Of a stretch of 64,000 bases of DNA, positions 25,888-34,348 are shown one piece after another (position 1 is the first letter of the stretch; every line of letters starts with the position of its first letter). Both the position numbers and the translations under genes were made by a program. A model generated the notes under the pieces. The model saw only the letters and a list, made by a program, of their open reading frames with translations, ran no database searches and was not told where the DNA came from. This DNA is from Amycolatopsis sp. NBRC 101858 (GTDB taxonomy: Bacteria; Actinomycetota; Actinomycetes; Mycobacteriales; Pseudonocardiaceae), in assembly GCF_030269325.1 (NCBI RefSeq), contig NZ_BSTD01000002.1, positions 434,001 through 498,000 on the forward strand, in the 5' to 3' direction.

Positions 25888-25936
25888 ATGAATTTCTTCG
25901 TTCTGGGGAAATCGGTTTCAGCGAAGGAGCCGCGGG

Positions 25937-27121
25937 ATGAACTCGCCCGAAGTCCGCCCACCGTCACTGGAAGACGGCGGATCCGCGTTGTTCGCATGGG
26001 TCGACGAGATGCGCGAGAACCACCCGGTCATCGAGGACGACAACGAAACCTGGCACGTATTCCGGCACGCCGACGTCCGCCGCATTTTCACCGATCACCA
26101 GTCATTCTCCTCCGACCCGGGATTACTCCTTCCGGACACCGCCGAAGCCGTCCGCGGCAATATGGCGGCCGTCGACCCACCCGTCCACCACCGCCTGCGG
26201 AAACTGGTCAGCAAAGCCTTCACCCCCAAAGTCGTCGCCGACCTCGAACCGCGGATCGTCACCGCCACCGACACCCTCATCACCGAAATGGCGCAACGCG
26301 ACGACCCCGACCTCATCCGCGACCTCGCCTACGCACTACCCGTCGTGGTCATCGGCGACCTCATCGGCATCCCACCCGAAGACCGCACCCTCTACCGCGG
26401 CTGGGCCGACGCCCTCCTCGCCGGCGGCGGCCCCCAGGAAGACGGCACCAACCTCACCGAGGTCATGGAGACCTACCTCGCCGCCTTGCTCGCCCAGCGC
26501 CGCCGCGACCCCGAAGACGACCTGTTCAGCGCCCTCGCCCACGCCGAAGTCGACGGCGAACGCCTCGCCGACCACGAAGTCCTCAACTTCGCCTCCCTGC
26601 TGCTGGCCGCCGGCCACATCACCACCACCATGATGCTCGGCAACACCGTGCTCTCCCTGCACGAATTCCCCGAAGCCGCCGCCGCGGTCCGCCGCGACCC
26701 CAGCCTGATCCCCAGCCTCCTCGACGAAGTCACCCGTCACCGGCCCCCGATCATGCGCCTCCTGCGGATCAGCACCACCGACGTCGACCTCGGCGGCGTC
26801 ACCATCCCCGCCAAGTCGATGGTCACCCCCTGGGTCCTCGGCGCCAACCGCGACCCCCGCCACCACACCCGGCCCACCGAGTTCGACCCCCGCCCCCGCA
26901 AGGAAGCCAACCTCGCCTTCGGCGGCGGCGTCCACTTCTGCCTCGGCGCACCCCTGGCCCGCCTCGAAGGACGAGTCGTCTTCGAACAACTGCTGGACCG
27001 CTTCGACGACATCCGCGTCCGCGACGGCGTCCAGGTCGGCTACCCCTCACCGATGATCTTCGGCGTCCGGGAACTGCCGGTCGACCTCGTCCCCCGCCAC
27101 GTCGTCGCCCGCACGGCGTGA
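25937..27121 (+). CDS. Cytochrome P450, secondary-metabolism type
   Basis: 394 residues, ATG with GAAGGAG upstream. Heme loop AFGGGVHFCLGAPLARLEGR sets Cys at about 335; K-helix EVTRHRPPIMRL; meander region intact. The I-helix reads LLAAGHITTTMMLGN, where the usual acidic residue before Thr is Ile, a feature of many CYP107-type macrolide and polyketide hydroxylases that rely on substrate for proton delivery. No ferredoxin is adjacent. Followed 47 nt later by a hydrolase gene on the same strand. No biosynthetic cluster is evident around it. Confidence 0.9.
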   Translation: MNSPEVRPPSLEDGGSALFAWVDEMRENHPVIEDDNETWHVFRHADVRRIFTDHQSFSSDPGLLLPDTAEAVRGNMAAVDPPVHHRLRKLVSKAFTPKVVADLEPRIVTATDTLITEMAQRDDPDLIRDLAYALPVVVIGDLIGIPPEDRTLYRGWADALLAGGGPQEDGTNLTEVMETYLAALLAQRRRDPEDDLFSALAHAEVDGERLADHEVLNFASLLLAAGHITTTMMLGNTVLSLHEFPEAAAAVRRDPSLIPSLLDEVTRHRPPIMRLLRISTTDVDLGGVTIPAKSMVTPWVLGANRDPRHHTRPTEFDPRPRKEANLAFGGGVHFCLGAPLARLEGRVVFEQLLDRFDDIRVRDGVQVGYPSPMIFGVRELPVDLVPRHVVARTA

Positions 27122-27168
27122 CCGGTGACGCACACCCCGCCCACCCCTGATCCGTAGACTCGACGACG

Positions 27169-28248
27169 ATGCGACGTCTCAAGTGGTACTGGGGAGCCTT
27201 GGTCCTCGCGTGCGTGGCCCTGCTGGCCGGATTCTTCGTCTTCTTCGGCTCCGAAAGCAAAAACGGGCAACCCCAACCCCGGCAGGGCCCACCCGGCACC
27301 GGCCCGCTCACCGTCGTCGCCATGGGCGACAGCACCGTCTCCGGCGAAGGCGCCGGCCAATACACCCCCACCACCAACGGCCAGGGCGGCAACTGGTGCC
27401 ACCGCTCCCCCAACGCCTTCGTCGACAAGATCGCCATCCCCGGCATCACCGCCCACGTCAACCTCGCCTGCTCCGGCGCACCCGCCGAACAGGTCGCCCT
27501 CGGCGACGTCAAGCAGTGGACGGAACCCTCCCAGGCCCAGCAGCTCGCCGCACTGGTCAAGGACCACCGCGTCGCCGCGGTCGTGATCGCCGTCGGCGCG
27601 AACGACGAACCGAAGTTCTCCAACCAGGTCACCGACTGCTTCAAGGCGTGGTTCAACGCCGCCGGCCCGCCGTGCAGCACCGCGCTCAAGCAGACCTGGC
27701 AGTCCAAAGTGGACGCCATGGTCCCGAAGGTCGCCACCGCCGTCGCCGACGTGAAGAAGGTGCTGGCCGCCGCCGGGTACGTCCCCGCGGACTACCAGCT
27801 GATCCTGCAGTCCTACGCCGCCCCGATCGGCCCCGACCTCCCCGAGGACCTGCGCAGCCTCAACGGCTGCCCGTTCCGCGTCGAAGACCTCCAGTGGATC
27901 TCCCAGACCGGCATCGGCGTGCTCTCGGCCGGCCTGAAATCCGCCGCCCAGCAGACCGGCGCACGGTTCCTCGACCTGGCGAAGGCCGGCGTCAAGCACG
28001 AAGCGTGCAGCGGCGGCGCCAACCCGGCGACCGAGTGGTTCACCCGGCTGACGCTCCAGCTGGCGGACCTCGGCCAAGCCGACCGCGCGGGCCACGCGCT
28101 CCAGGAGTCGTTCCACCCCAACGCGGCCGGCCACGCGGCGATCGCGAACTGCCTCACGGAGTTCATCGCCGCCCGCGACGGCAACGCGTCCTGCCTCGCG
28201 GGCGCGGACGGGAAGCTGCACGCGGCCCCGGAGGTCGTCGCCCGCTGA
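27169..28248 (+). CDS. Membrane-anchored SGNH/GDSL hydrolase
   Basis: 359 residues. N-terminal anchor WYWGALVLACVALLAGFFVFF is not followed by a clear cleavage site, so the enzyme is probably tethered outside the cell. The SGNH blocks are visible: VAMGDSTVSGEG (Ser), LACSGAP (Gly), VIAVGANDEP (Asn), and SFHPNAAGH (Asp replaced by Phe before His, so the acid may come from elsewhere). Several Cys pairs (NWCHRS, LACSG, TDCFKAW, PPCSTA) suit an oxidised exported protein. Lipase or esterase activity is likely; substrate unknown. Confidence 0.8.
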   Translation: MRRLKWYWGALVLACVALLAGFFVFFGSESKNGQPQPRQGPPGTGPLTVVAMGDSTVSGEGAGQYTPTTNGQGGNWCHRSPNAFVDKIAIPGITAHVNLACSGAPAEQVALGDVKQWTEPSQAQQLAALVKDHRVAAVVIAVGANDEPKFSNQVTDCFKAWFNAAGPPCSTALKQTWQSKVDAMVPKVATAVADVKKVLAAAGYVPADYQLILQSYAAPIGPDLPEDLRSLNGCPFRVEDLQWISQTGIGVLSAGLKSAAQQTGARFLDLAKAGVKHEACSGGANPATEWFTRLTLQLADLGQADRAGHALQESFHPNAAGHAAIANCLTEFIAARDGNASCLAGADGKLHAAPEVVAR

Positions 28249-28321
28249 CCCCCTCGCCCTGTGCGGTTTTAGGGGTGACGTGGGCGCTTACCGGACCGCT
28301 GTTTTCCCACCACGTCGAGCG

Positions 28322-28337
28322 GTATAGGCCGTTATAC
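28322..28337. promoter_or_regulatory. GTATAGGYCGTTATAC element, copy 1
   Basis: GTATAGGCCGTTATAC ends two bases before the toxin stop codon, between two convergent genes. It differs from the other three copies at one base. Here it is not upstream of any visible gene on either strand. Confidence 0.6.
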
Positions 28338-28339
28338 AC

Positions 28340-28639
28340 TCAGAGATCGAGGGCGGCTCGCAGGGCGATGTCGATGCGCTCTTGGACTTCGAGGTCGATC
28401 TCGGCGATGCGCTCGTCGAACCACGGCCGGTAGAGCCGGGTGAGGTTGAGCGTCGACACCCAGTACCGGGCGTCGATGGCTACGCCGAGGATGTCCTGCG
28501 GGTCGCGTTCGAGCAGTTCGGTGCCGAGGAGCCAGGGGCGCTCGGACTCGTTCACCCCGTCCGAGGACAGCAGCACGACGGTGCGTTGCCGGGCCGGTTC
28601 GGTCGGGGGGTGGTACGTCCAGACTTCACCCCTGCGCAC
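28340..28639 (-). CDS. MazF/PemK-like toxin, endoribonuclease candidate
   Basis: 99 residues from GTG 28639, overlapping the antitoxin gene by 14 nt. The start VRRGEVWTYHPP fits the MazF/PemK opening (RGEVW.v), and RQRTVVLLSSDGVNES is the following SH3-like core strand. The usual second block is weaker (ILGVAIDARYWVSTLNLTRL), so it may be a divergent member. The longer open frame upstream is arginine-rich shadow. Would cut RNA when free of its antitoxin. Confidence 0.65.
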   Translation of the reverse strand: MRRGEVWTYHPPTEPARQRTVVLLSSDGVNESERPWLLGTELLERDPQDILGVAIDARYWVSTLNLTRLYRPWFDERIAEIDLEVQERIDIALRAALDL

Positions 28640-28850
28640 GCAGATCCTTCTCCGCCGCCGCGAGCTCGGCCTCGTCGACTTCGGCGAGGGCCGGTTCCGG
28701 CTTCTGCGGGGTGTAGCCCGTGCGTACCGCCTCGCGCCTGGCTGCCTTGGACAGCCAGGACGAGACCGAGATCCCGTGTGCTTTCGCGGCGCGTTCGGCG
28801 AAGTCGAGGGCGCCACTGTCCAGTGAAAGAGTGACCTTACGTGTTGCCAT
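28626..28850 (-). CDS. Ribbon-helix-helix antitoxin, MazE/CopG-like
   Basis: 74 residues. N-terminal ribbon-helix-helix pattern MATRKVTLSLDSGALDFAER AAKAHGISVSSWLSKAARRE, then an acidic C-terminal tail (EPALAEVDEAELAAAEKDLR) suited to wrap the toxin. First gene of the pair, overlapping the toxin, which is the usual antitoxin-first order. Likely binds its own promoter just upstream (TACCGTAAAAGGTATGG region around 28845-28865). Confidence 0.8.
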   Translation of the reverse strand: MATRKVTLSLDSGALDFAERAAKAHGISVSSWLSKAARREAVRTGYTPQKPEPALAEVDEAELAAAEKDLRAQG

Positions 28851-28896
28851 ACCTTTTACCGTACCAGCGCCCCGGTCGCCGGGCGGGGCGCTGGTG

Positions 28897-29352
28897 TCAG
28901 AACGTCGGCGAACGTCCCTCGAACGGCGTAGAGAGCACCACCGTGGTCCTCGTCGACACCTTCGCGGCCTCGCGGATCCGGCGCAGCAGGTCCTCCAGGG
29001 CCAGCGGCGACTGGACGCGCACCAGCAGGATGTAGGACTCGTCGCCGGCCACGGAGTAGCACGACTCGATCTCCTTGATGTGCTGGATCCGCTGCGGGTA
29101 GTCGTCCGGCGCCCCCGGGTCGTTCGGCGTCAGCGAGATCAGCGCCGTCAGCGGCAGGCCGATCTGCTCGCCGTCGAGCCGCGCGGTGTACCCGAGGATG
29201 ACCCCGCGCTGCTCCAGGCGGCGCACCCGCTGGTGCACCGCCGACACCGACAGCCCGACCCGCTCGGCGAGGTCGGTGAAGCTGCGCCGCCCGTCGGCCG
29301 CGAGCTCCTGGACGATCGACTGGTCCAGCGGCTCCAGGCCGCCGACCGTCAT
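28897..29352 (-). CDS. Lrp/AsnC family regulator
   Basis: 151 residues from ATG 29352. N-terminal HTH (LDQSIVQELAADGRRSFTDL AERVGLSVSAVHQRVRRLEQ) and C-terminal RAM domain (GLPLTALISLTPNDPG, ESCYSVAGDESYILLVRVQS, VVLSTPFEGRSPTF). The start overlaps the stop of the M24 peptidase gene (ATGA), so both are one transcript. Lrp proteins sense amino acids, which fits a partner that releases them from peptides. Confidence 0.92.
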   Translation of the reverse strand: MTVGGLEPLDQSIVQELAADGRRSFTDLAERVGLSVSAVHQRVRRLEQRGVILGYTARLDGEQIGLPLTALISLTPNDPGAPDDYPQRIQHIKEIESCYSVAGDESYILLVRVQSPLALEDLLRRIREAAKVSTRTTVVLSTPFEGRSPTF

Positions 29353-30491
29353 GCGTCCAGCACGACGAGCTCGTGCGGCTGGTTGTTGACGGACTCGACG
29401 CCGTCCGCGGTGACGATGACGATGTCCTCGATCCGGGCGCCCCACCGGCCAGGCTGGTAGATGCCCGGCTCGACGCTGAAGGCCATGCCCGGCTCCAGCG
29501 GCAGCGCGTTACCCGCGATGATGTAGGGCTCCTCGTGCACGTCCAGGCCGATGCCGTGGCCGGTGCGGTGGATGAAGTACTCGCCGAACCCGGCCTCGGC
29601 GATGACGTCGCGCGCGGCGGCGTCGACCGCTTCGGCGGTGACGCCCGGCTTGACCGCGGCCACCGCGGCGGCCTGGGCGCGCTGCAGCACCGCGTACGTC
29701 TCGGCCACGTCGGCGTCGCGCGGGGTGCCGACGGCGTAGGTGCGGGTGGAGTCGGAGTTGTAGCCGGCCGGCAGCGGGCCGCCGATGTCGACGACCACGA
29801 CGTCGCCCTTCTCGATGACGCGATCGGAGACGTCGTGGTGCGGGCTCGCGCCGTTCGGGCCGGACCCGACGATCACGAAGTCGGCCTGGACGTGGCCCTC
29901 CTCGACGATGGCGGCGGCGATGTCGGCGCCGACCTCCGCCTCGGTGCGGCCGGGCCGCAGCCACTCGTGGACCCGGGCGTGCACGCGGTCGATGGCCGCA
30001 CCGGCGTCCCGCAGCGACGCGACCTCCGCGGCGTCCTTGCGCATCCGCAGCTCCCGGACCACCGGGCCGGCCAGCGTCTGCTCGGCCGTCCCGAGCGCGG
30101 CCCGCAGGGCCAGGACGTGCAGGGCCGGGGTGAAGTCACTGACCGCGACGCGGCCGGGCTTCCCGAGCCGGTCCGCGACGAGCGCGTACGGGTCGTCGCC
30201 GTCCACCCAGGTGACCAGCTCGACGCCGAGGGCGTCGGTCGGGACGTCGGCGTACCCGGGCGCCTCCAGCTTCGGCACGACCAGCGCGGGGGTGCCGTCA
30301 GCGGGCACGACGAGGGTCGTGAGGCGCTCGAACGAGCCGCCGGCCTGGCCGATGAGGTAGCGCAGGTCGGAACCCGGCGCGATCAGCAGGGCATCGGTGT
30401 CCGCGGCGGCCGCGGCCGAGCGGGCGCGGTCCAGGCGGGCCCGGAGGGCGGCGGCGTCGGGGGCGGGCGTGTGGAGGGAACGGCGCGACAT
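29349..30491 (-). CDS. Xaa-Pro aminopeptidase (M24B)
   Basis: 380 residues. N-terminal creatinase-like domain, then the pita-bread catalytic domain. Metal ligands are visible: Asp pair in VVVDIGGPLPAGYNSDSTRT, His in RTGHGIGLDVHEEP, Glu in FSVEPGIYQPG and Glu in ARIEDIVIVT. It removes N-terminal residues before proline with two metal ions. The ATG lies next to a 200-nt divergent region with a hairpin; the gene is coupled to an Lrp regulator downstream. Confidence 0.93.
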   Translation of the reverse strand: MSRRSLHTPAPDAAALRARLDRARSAAAAADTDALLIAPGSDLRYLIGQAGGSFERLTTLVVPADGTPALVVPKLEAPGYADVPTDALGVELVTWVDGDDPYALVADRLGKPGRVAVSDFTPALHVLALRAALGTAEQTLAGPVVRELRMRKDAAEVASLRDAGAAIDRVHARVHEWLRPGRTEAEVGADIAAAIVEEGHVQADFVIVGSGPNGASPHHDVSDRVIEKGDVVVVDIGGPLPAGYNSDSTRTYAVGTPRDADVAETYAVLQRAQAAAVAAVKPGVTAEAVDAAARDVIAEAGFGEYFIHRTGHGIGLDVHEEPYIIAGNALPLEPGMAFSVEPGIYQPGRWGARIEDIVIVTADGVESVNNQPHELVVLDA

Positions 30492-30580
30492 GAAGCCGAG
30501 CCTAGTGGGGCGGCCCGGGTGATCCGCCCGCCCGGGCCCACGACATGCCGTGCCGGGTGACGCGGCTCCCCTCCCCCGGC

Positions 30581-30620
30581 CCGTGAAGGCACTTCAGTTC
30601 TCTTGATGTGCCCTTCACGG
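30581..30620. repeat. Intergenic hairpin with CCGTGAAGG arms
   Basis: CCGTGAAGG (30581-30589) and CCTTCACGG (30612-30620) are exact inverted 9-mers extended inward by CAC/GTG after a 1-nt bulge, loop about 15 nt. It lies in the 205-nt divergent region between the peptidase and exonuclease genes, so it is not a simple terminator. Confidence 0.55.
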
Positions 30621-30696
30621 CCTCCCGGGCACCGCTGCGGCGGCCGCGTGCGCGTGGCTTGCCCCGAGCCCCCGCCCGGCGTGGCAGGCTGTGCGG

Positions 30697-31641
30697 GTGA
30701 CCGGATCCCTTGCCCTGCTCGACTCCGCCAGCCTGTACTTCCGTTCGTTCTACGCCCTGCCCGACTCGATGCGCGCGGCCGACGGGACGCAGGTCAACGC
30801 CGTGCGGGGGTTCGCCGACACGATCGCGCGGATCCTCACCGACCGGCACCCGGCCCGGCTGGTGTGCTGCCTCGACGCGGACTGGCGGCCGAAGTTCCGC
30901 ACCGACCTGCTGCCCAGCTACAAGGCGCACCGGGTGGCCGAGGAGAACGGCACCAGCCCCGACGTCGAAGAAGTGCCCGACACGCTCACCCCGCAGGTCC
31001 CGATCATCCTCGACCTCCTCGAGGCGTTCGGGTTCGCCACCGCGGAGGCGGCAGGCTACGAGGCCGACGACGTCATCGGCGCGCTGGCCACCCGCGAGAC
31101 GAAGATCCCGGTCGAGGTGATCACCGGCGACCGCGACCTGTTCCAGCTGGTGCGCACCGAGCCCTCCCCCGCATCGGTGATCTACGTCGGCAAGGGCTGG
31201 GCCAAGGCCGAGGTGCTCGGCCCGGCCGAGATCGCCGAGCGCTACAGCCTCCCCCTCGAGACGGCCGGACCGGCGTACGCGGACATGTCCATGATGCGCG
31301 GCGACCCCTCCGACGGGCTCCCCGGCGTCGCCGGCATCGGCGAGAAGACCGCCGCCAAGCTGATCACGCAGTTCGGCAGCCTCGACGCGCTCCTGGAGGC
31401 GTCGGCCGCGAGCGACCCCCGCGTCCCGCTCAAGACGCGCCTGCGACTGGCCGACGCCGCCGACTACCTGGCCGTGGCGCCGACGGTGGTCCGGGTCGCC
31501 GTCGACGCGCCGGTGGAGCAGTCCCGCCCCGACACGGTGCCGGCAACCCCGGCCGACCCGGACCGCGTGGCCGAGCTGACCGAGCGGTGGAACCTCGGCA
31601 ACTCCACCGAACGGCTGCTCAAAGCCCTGCCCGGCGCCTAG
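30697..31641 (+). CDS. 5'-3' exonuclease (PolI N-domain/flap-nuclease type)
   Basis: 314 residues from GTG 30697 (GTG 30691 also possible). Motifs: LALLDSASLYFRSFYALP (first metal Asp), CLDADWRPKFRTDLLPSYKA (arch arginine/lysine), AAGYEADDVIGALA (acidic cluster), TGDRDLFQLV, and the helix-3-turn-helix DNA-binding block MMRGDPSDGLPGVAGIGEKT AAKL. It removes 5' flaps or RNA primers. Stand-alone versions exist in many actinobacteria alongside full PolI. Confidence 0.92.
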   Translation: MTGSLALLDSASLYFRSFYALPDSMRAADGTQVNAVRGFADTIARILTDRHPARLVCCLDADWRPKFRTDLLPSYKAHRVAEENGTSPDVEEVPDTLTPQVPIILDLLEAFGFATAEAAGYEADDVIGALATRETKIPVEVITGDRDLFQLVRTEPSPASVIYVGKGWAKAEVLGPAEIAERYSLPLETAGPAYADMSMMRGDPSDGLPGVAGIGEKTAAKLITQFGSLDALLEASAASDPRVPLKTRLRLADAADYLAVAPTVVRVAVDAPVEQSRPDTVPATPADPDRVAELTERWNLGNSTERLLKALPGA

Positions 31642-31800
31642 GCGGCGTCCTGCAAGTCAAGCTCGCGGTCTTCGCGCCCAAGCGGCCCCTGACGGCACGG
31701 GCGGACCACCCGAGTACAACCCGGTACGAGGGCGCTCCGCCCGCACCGCCAGGAACCACGTGGATCACGAAGCCCATCGAGCAGGCTCACAGGACACCGC

Positions 31801-33018
31801 CTAGAAGTACGTTCCGCACCACGGCGCGGCGATGGTGGTGAACAGCTCGTCCGCCCGGGCGAGCGCTGCCGGGTCGTGCGCCGTGATCCGGCCGGCCTCC
31901 GCCAGCGCCGTCGCGCTCCACTGGCCGAGGTAGAGCATGCCGAGGGTGTCTACGTCGAGGGCCAGGTCGGCCGCCGCGTCCGTGCGGTGGGCGCCGTCGG
32001 GCGAGACCTCGTAGTTCCCCGTGTTGGCCGGGAGCATCCGGTCGGCCACCGCGAGGACCACCGGCGCGGCCGCCCGGTAGGTGCGGGCGGCCAGCGCCGC
32101 GGCCACGTCGACCGGCCGCAGCCACAGGTCGTCCTCGACGTCGGTGGTGTGGGCGTGCCGGTGGTCGGCCAGCAGCAGGGCGAGCGGCTCGTCGACCGGG
32201 CGGTAACGCGCCCGCACCCCGGAGACGAGGTCGATCGACAGCAGGAACCGCCACAGCGCGGCGCGCGCGGCCGCGTCCGCGGCCAGCAGCTCCCGGACCT
32301 TCAGCACGGCCCCTTCGTCGGGCGACGCCAGGGTGCGGCGGTCCACCGTGTCGTACACGACGAACCCGTCGTCGCCATCCGGTCCACTGTGGACGGCCAC
32401 GACGTGGCTGCCCTGCGGGCCGACGAGCCGGTCGTGCGCGATCGGCCACCACTCGGCGGGCCGGCCGATCATCCCGGCCCGGTGCAGCCCGATCCGCTGG
32501 TACAGCGCCGGAATCTCCGTCAGGGCTTCCTCGGGCGTGAGCATCCGGACGTCGCCCGCCGCCGGGACGCGTTCGTGCAGCCGGGCCGCGGGCCGGGGCA
32601 GCCACACGGTCTTGCCGAGCGCGGCCGAACCGTAGCCGAACCGGCCGTAGATCGTCGGCTCGCTCGCGTGCAGCGCCGCCAAGGGGATTCCGCGCGCGGC
32701 GAAGTCGTCCAGCTGCTCCGCCATCATCGCGGTCAGCACCCCGCGGCGGGTGCGGTCGGCGCGGACCCCGACGCCGTCGACCGCCCCGAGCGGCAGGACC
32801 GCCCCGCCCGGTACCGCGATCTCGGTGTCGAACGAGCTGGCGATCCCGATCGGGGTCGCGCCGTCGAACGCGCCGAACTTGTGCGCCGCCGGCCACGAAT
32901 CCCCGTACTGCGCCCAGGAATCGTCACTGATCCGGTTGGTGTGCAGGGAACGCCCCAGCAGGTCCAGCGTGGCGCGGCGCTCGTCCTCGGTGACGGCGCG
33001 GACGTCGAAGTCGGTCAT
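31801..33018 (-). CDS. Eis-like GNAT N-acetyltransferase, copy 1
   Basis: 405 residues from ATG 33018; the frame extends upstream only as shadow. Starts MTDFDVRAVTEDERRATLDL. GNAT core has GAVDGVGVRADRTRRGVLTAMM (acetyl-CoA pyrophosphate loop R-R-G) and IYGRFGYG, then the second GNAT-like domain and a sterol-carrier-like C-terminal domain. The chain ends in CGTYF; in Mycobacterium tuberculosis Eis the C-terminal Phe carboxylate is the base, and that feature is kept. Eis enzymes acetylate amines such as aminoglycosides at several positions. A paralogue is directly upstream. Confidence 0.9.
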   Translation of the reverse strand: MTDFDVRAVTEDERRATLDLLGRSLHTNRISDDSWAQYGDSWPAAHKFGAFDGATPIGIASSFDTEIAVPGGAVLPLGAVDGVGVRADRTRRGVLTAMMAEQLDDFAARGIPLAALHASEPTIYGRFGYGSAALGKTVWLPRPAARLHERVPAAGDVRMLTPEEALTEIPALYQRIGLHRAGMIGRPAEWWPIAHDRLVGPQGSHVVAVHSGPDGDDGFVVYDTVDRRTLASPDEGAVLKVRELLAADAAARAALWRFLLSIDLVSGVRARYRPVDEPLALLLADHRHAHTTDVEDDLWLRPVDVAAALAARTYRAAAPVVLAVADRMLPANTGNYEVSPDGAHRTDAAADLALDVDTLGMLYLGQWSATALAEAGRITAHDPAALARADELFTTIAAPWCGTYF

Positions 33019-33073
33019 GCCGCCGATCCTGCCGTCCGCCCGCGCCCACGGCATCCCGATTTCCGGCGGCCGC

Positions 33074-34276
33074 TCAGAAGTGCGTGCCGCTCCACGACGC
33101 CACCCGCGTCCCGAAGAGCAGATCGGCGTCCGCCAGGACGCTCGGGTCACGGACCTCGATCCGGCCCGCACCGGCCAGCGCGGACGGTCGCCACGTACCG
33201 AAACAGACCATCGCGAGGGTGGTGACGTCGAGCCGGAGCGCCGCGGGCTCCCCGGTGCGTTCCGCGCCGCCGGGGCCGATCCGGTACGTGCCGCCGTTGG
33301 CCGGCAGCAGCGGGTCCTCGACCTCGATGACGACCGGCGCGGCGTTCCCGTACTCGCGAGCGGACAGCGCCTTCGGGACGTCGACGAGCCGGATCCAGTG
33401 CTCGTCGCCGACCCGGTCGACGGTGGCCGTCCGGTGGTCTTCGAGGATCAGCTCGATCGGCTCGTCGAGCGGACGGGCCTCCGCGACGACCCGGTCGACC
33501 AGGTCGATGCCCAGCAGGAACCGCCACAGCCCGGCGAACGCGGCCGGCGTACCGGCGAACAAGTCCATCAGCTGCAGGTTCTTCGTCCACGGGTGCACCT
33601 GCAGCCCCTCGACGAAGTAGAACGCCAAGCCGTCCGGCCCGTCGGGGCCGTAGTGCACGGCGGCCCGCATCGGCTGGCGATTGCGCCGCGACTGCGCCTC
33701 GTACAGCCGCCACAGCACCTCCGGGCGCGACATCCGCCCGGGCCGGCCCGGGAGGCGCTCGTAGACGCCGGGACAGACCTCCAGGGCCTCGTCCAGCTCG
33801 AGCAGCCGGACCTCCCCCGACGCCGGCACGTCCGGACGCAGCCGCGCGCGGTGCCGGTCGACGCTGTAGGTCCGGTGCCGCAGGGCCAGCCCGTAGCCGA
33901 ACCGGCCGTAGATCCGGGCCTCCGACGCGAGCAGGCTCGCGAACATCATCCCCCGCGCGGCGAAGTCCGCCAGCTGCGCGGCCATCAGCGCCCGCAGCAC
34001 GCCCCGCCGGGTCCGGTCCGCGCGCACGGCCACCCCGGTGACCCCGGCCATCGGCAGGCTCGCCCCGCCGGGGACCGTCAGCTCGGCGTCGAAGGACCGC
34101 GCGGTGCCGATGAGCCCGGTGTCGAACGCACCGAGCGTCCGGCCGGGCTGGTACGCGCGGGACACGCGCTCCCAATCGTCGTCGGCGCACGGCGGCACGT
34201 GCAGGCTCGCCCGGAAGAGGTCACCCGCCGCGCGGACCTCGTCGTCACGCAGCGTCCGGATCTCGAAGTCGCTCAT
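33074..34276 (-). CDS. Eis-like GNAT N-acetyltransferase, copy 2
   Basis: 400 residues from ATG 34276. Starts MSDFEIRTLRDDEVRAAGDL and has GVTGVAVRADRTRRGVLRAL M and RIYGRFGYGLALRHRTYSVD. Ends SGTHF, so the terminal Phe carboxylate is again present. The same length and domain order as the next gene 55 nt downstream show a tandem duplication followed by clear divergence, suggesting different amine substrates. Confidence 0.9.
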   Translation of the reverse strand: MSDFEIRTLRDDEVRAAGDLFRASLHVPPCADDDWERVSRAYQPGRTLGAFDTGLIGTARSFDAELTVPGGASLPMAGVTGVAVRADRTRRGVLRALMAAQLADFAARGMMFASLLASEARIYGRFGYGLALRHRTYSVDRHRARLRPDVPASGEVRLLELDEALEVCPGVYERLPGRPGRMSRPEVLWRLYEAQSRRNRQPMRAAVHYGPDGPDGLAFYFVEGLQVHPWTKNLQLMDLFAGTPAAFAGLWRFLLGIDLVDRVVAEARPLDEPIELILEDHRTATVDRVGDEHWIRLVDVPKALSAREYGNAAPVVIEVEDPLLPANGGTYRIGPGGAERTGEPAALRLDVTTLAMVCFGTWRPSALAGAGRIEVRDPSVLADADLLFGTRVASWSGTHF

Positions 34277-34348
34277 CCCCGGATCATCTCCGGAAACGAC
34301 GAAGTCCGGCCACCGCAATTCCGCGGCGACCGGACCTCGTGGGCACAG

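Noticed and set aside
25937..28248. Secondary-metabolite gene cluster around the second P450
   Set aside because: No PKS, NRPS, terpene or RiPP core gene lies nearby; the CYP107-like helix alone is not enough.
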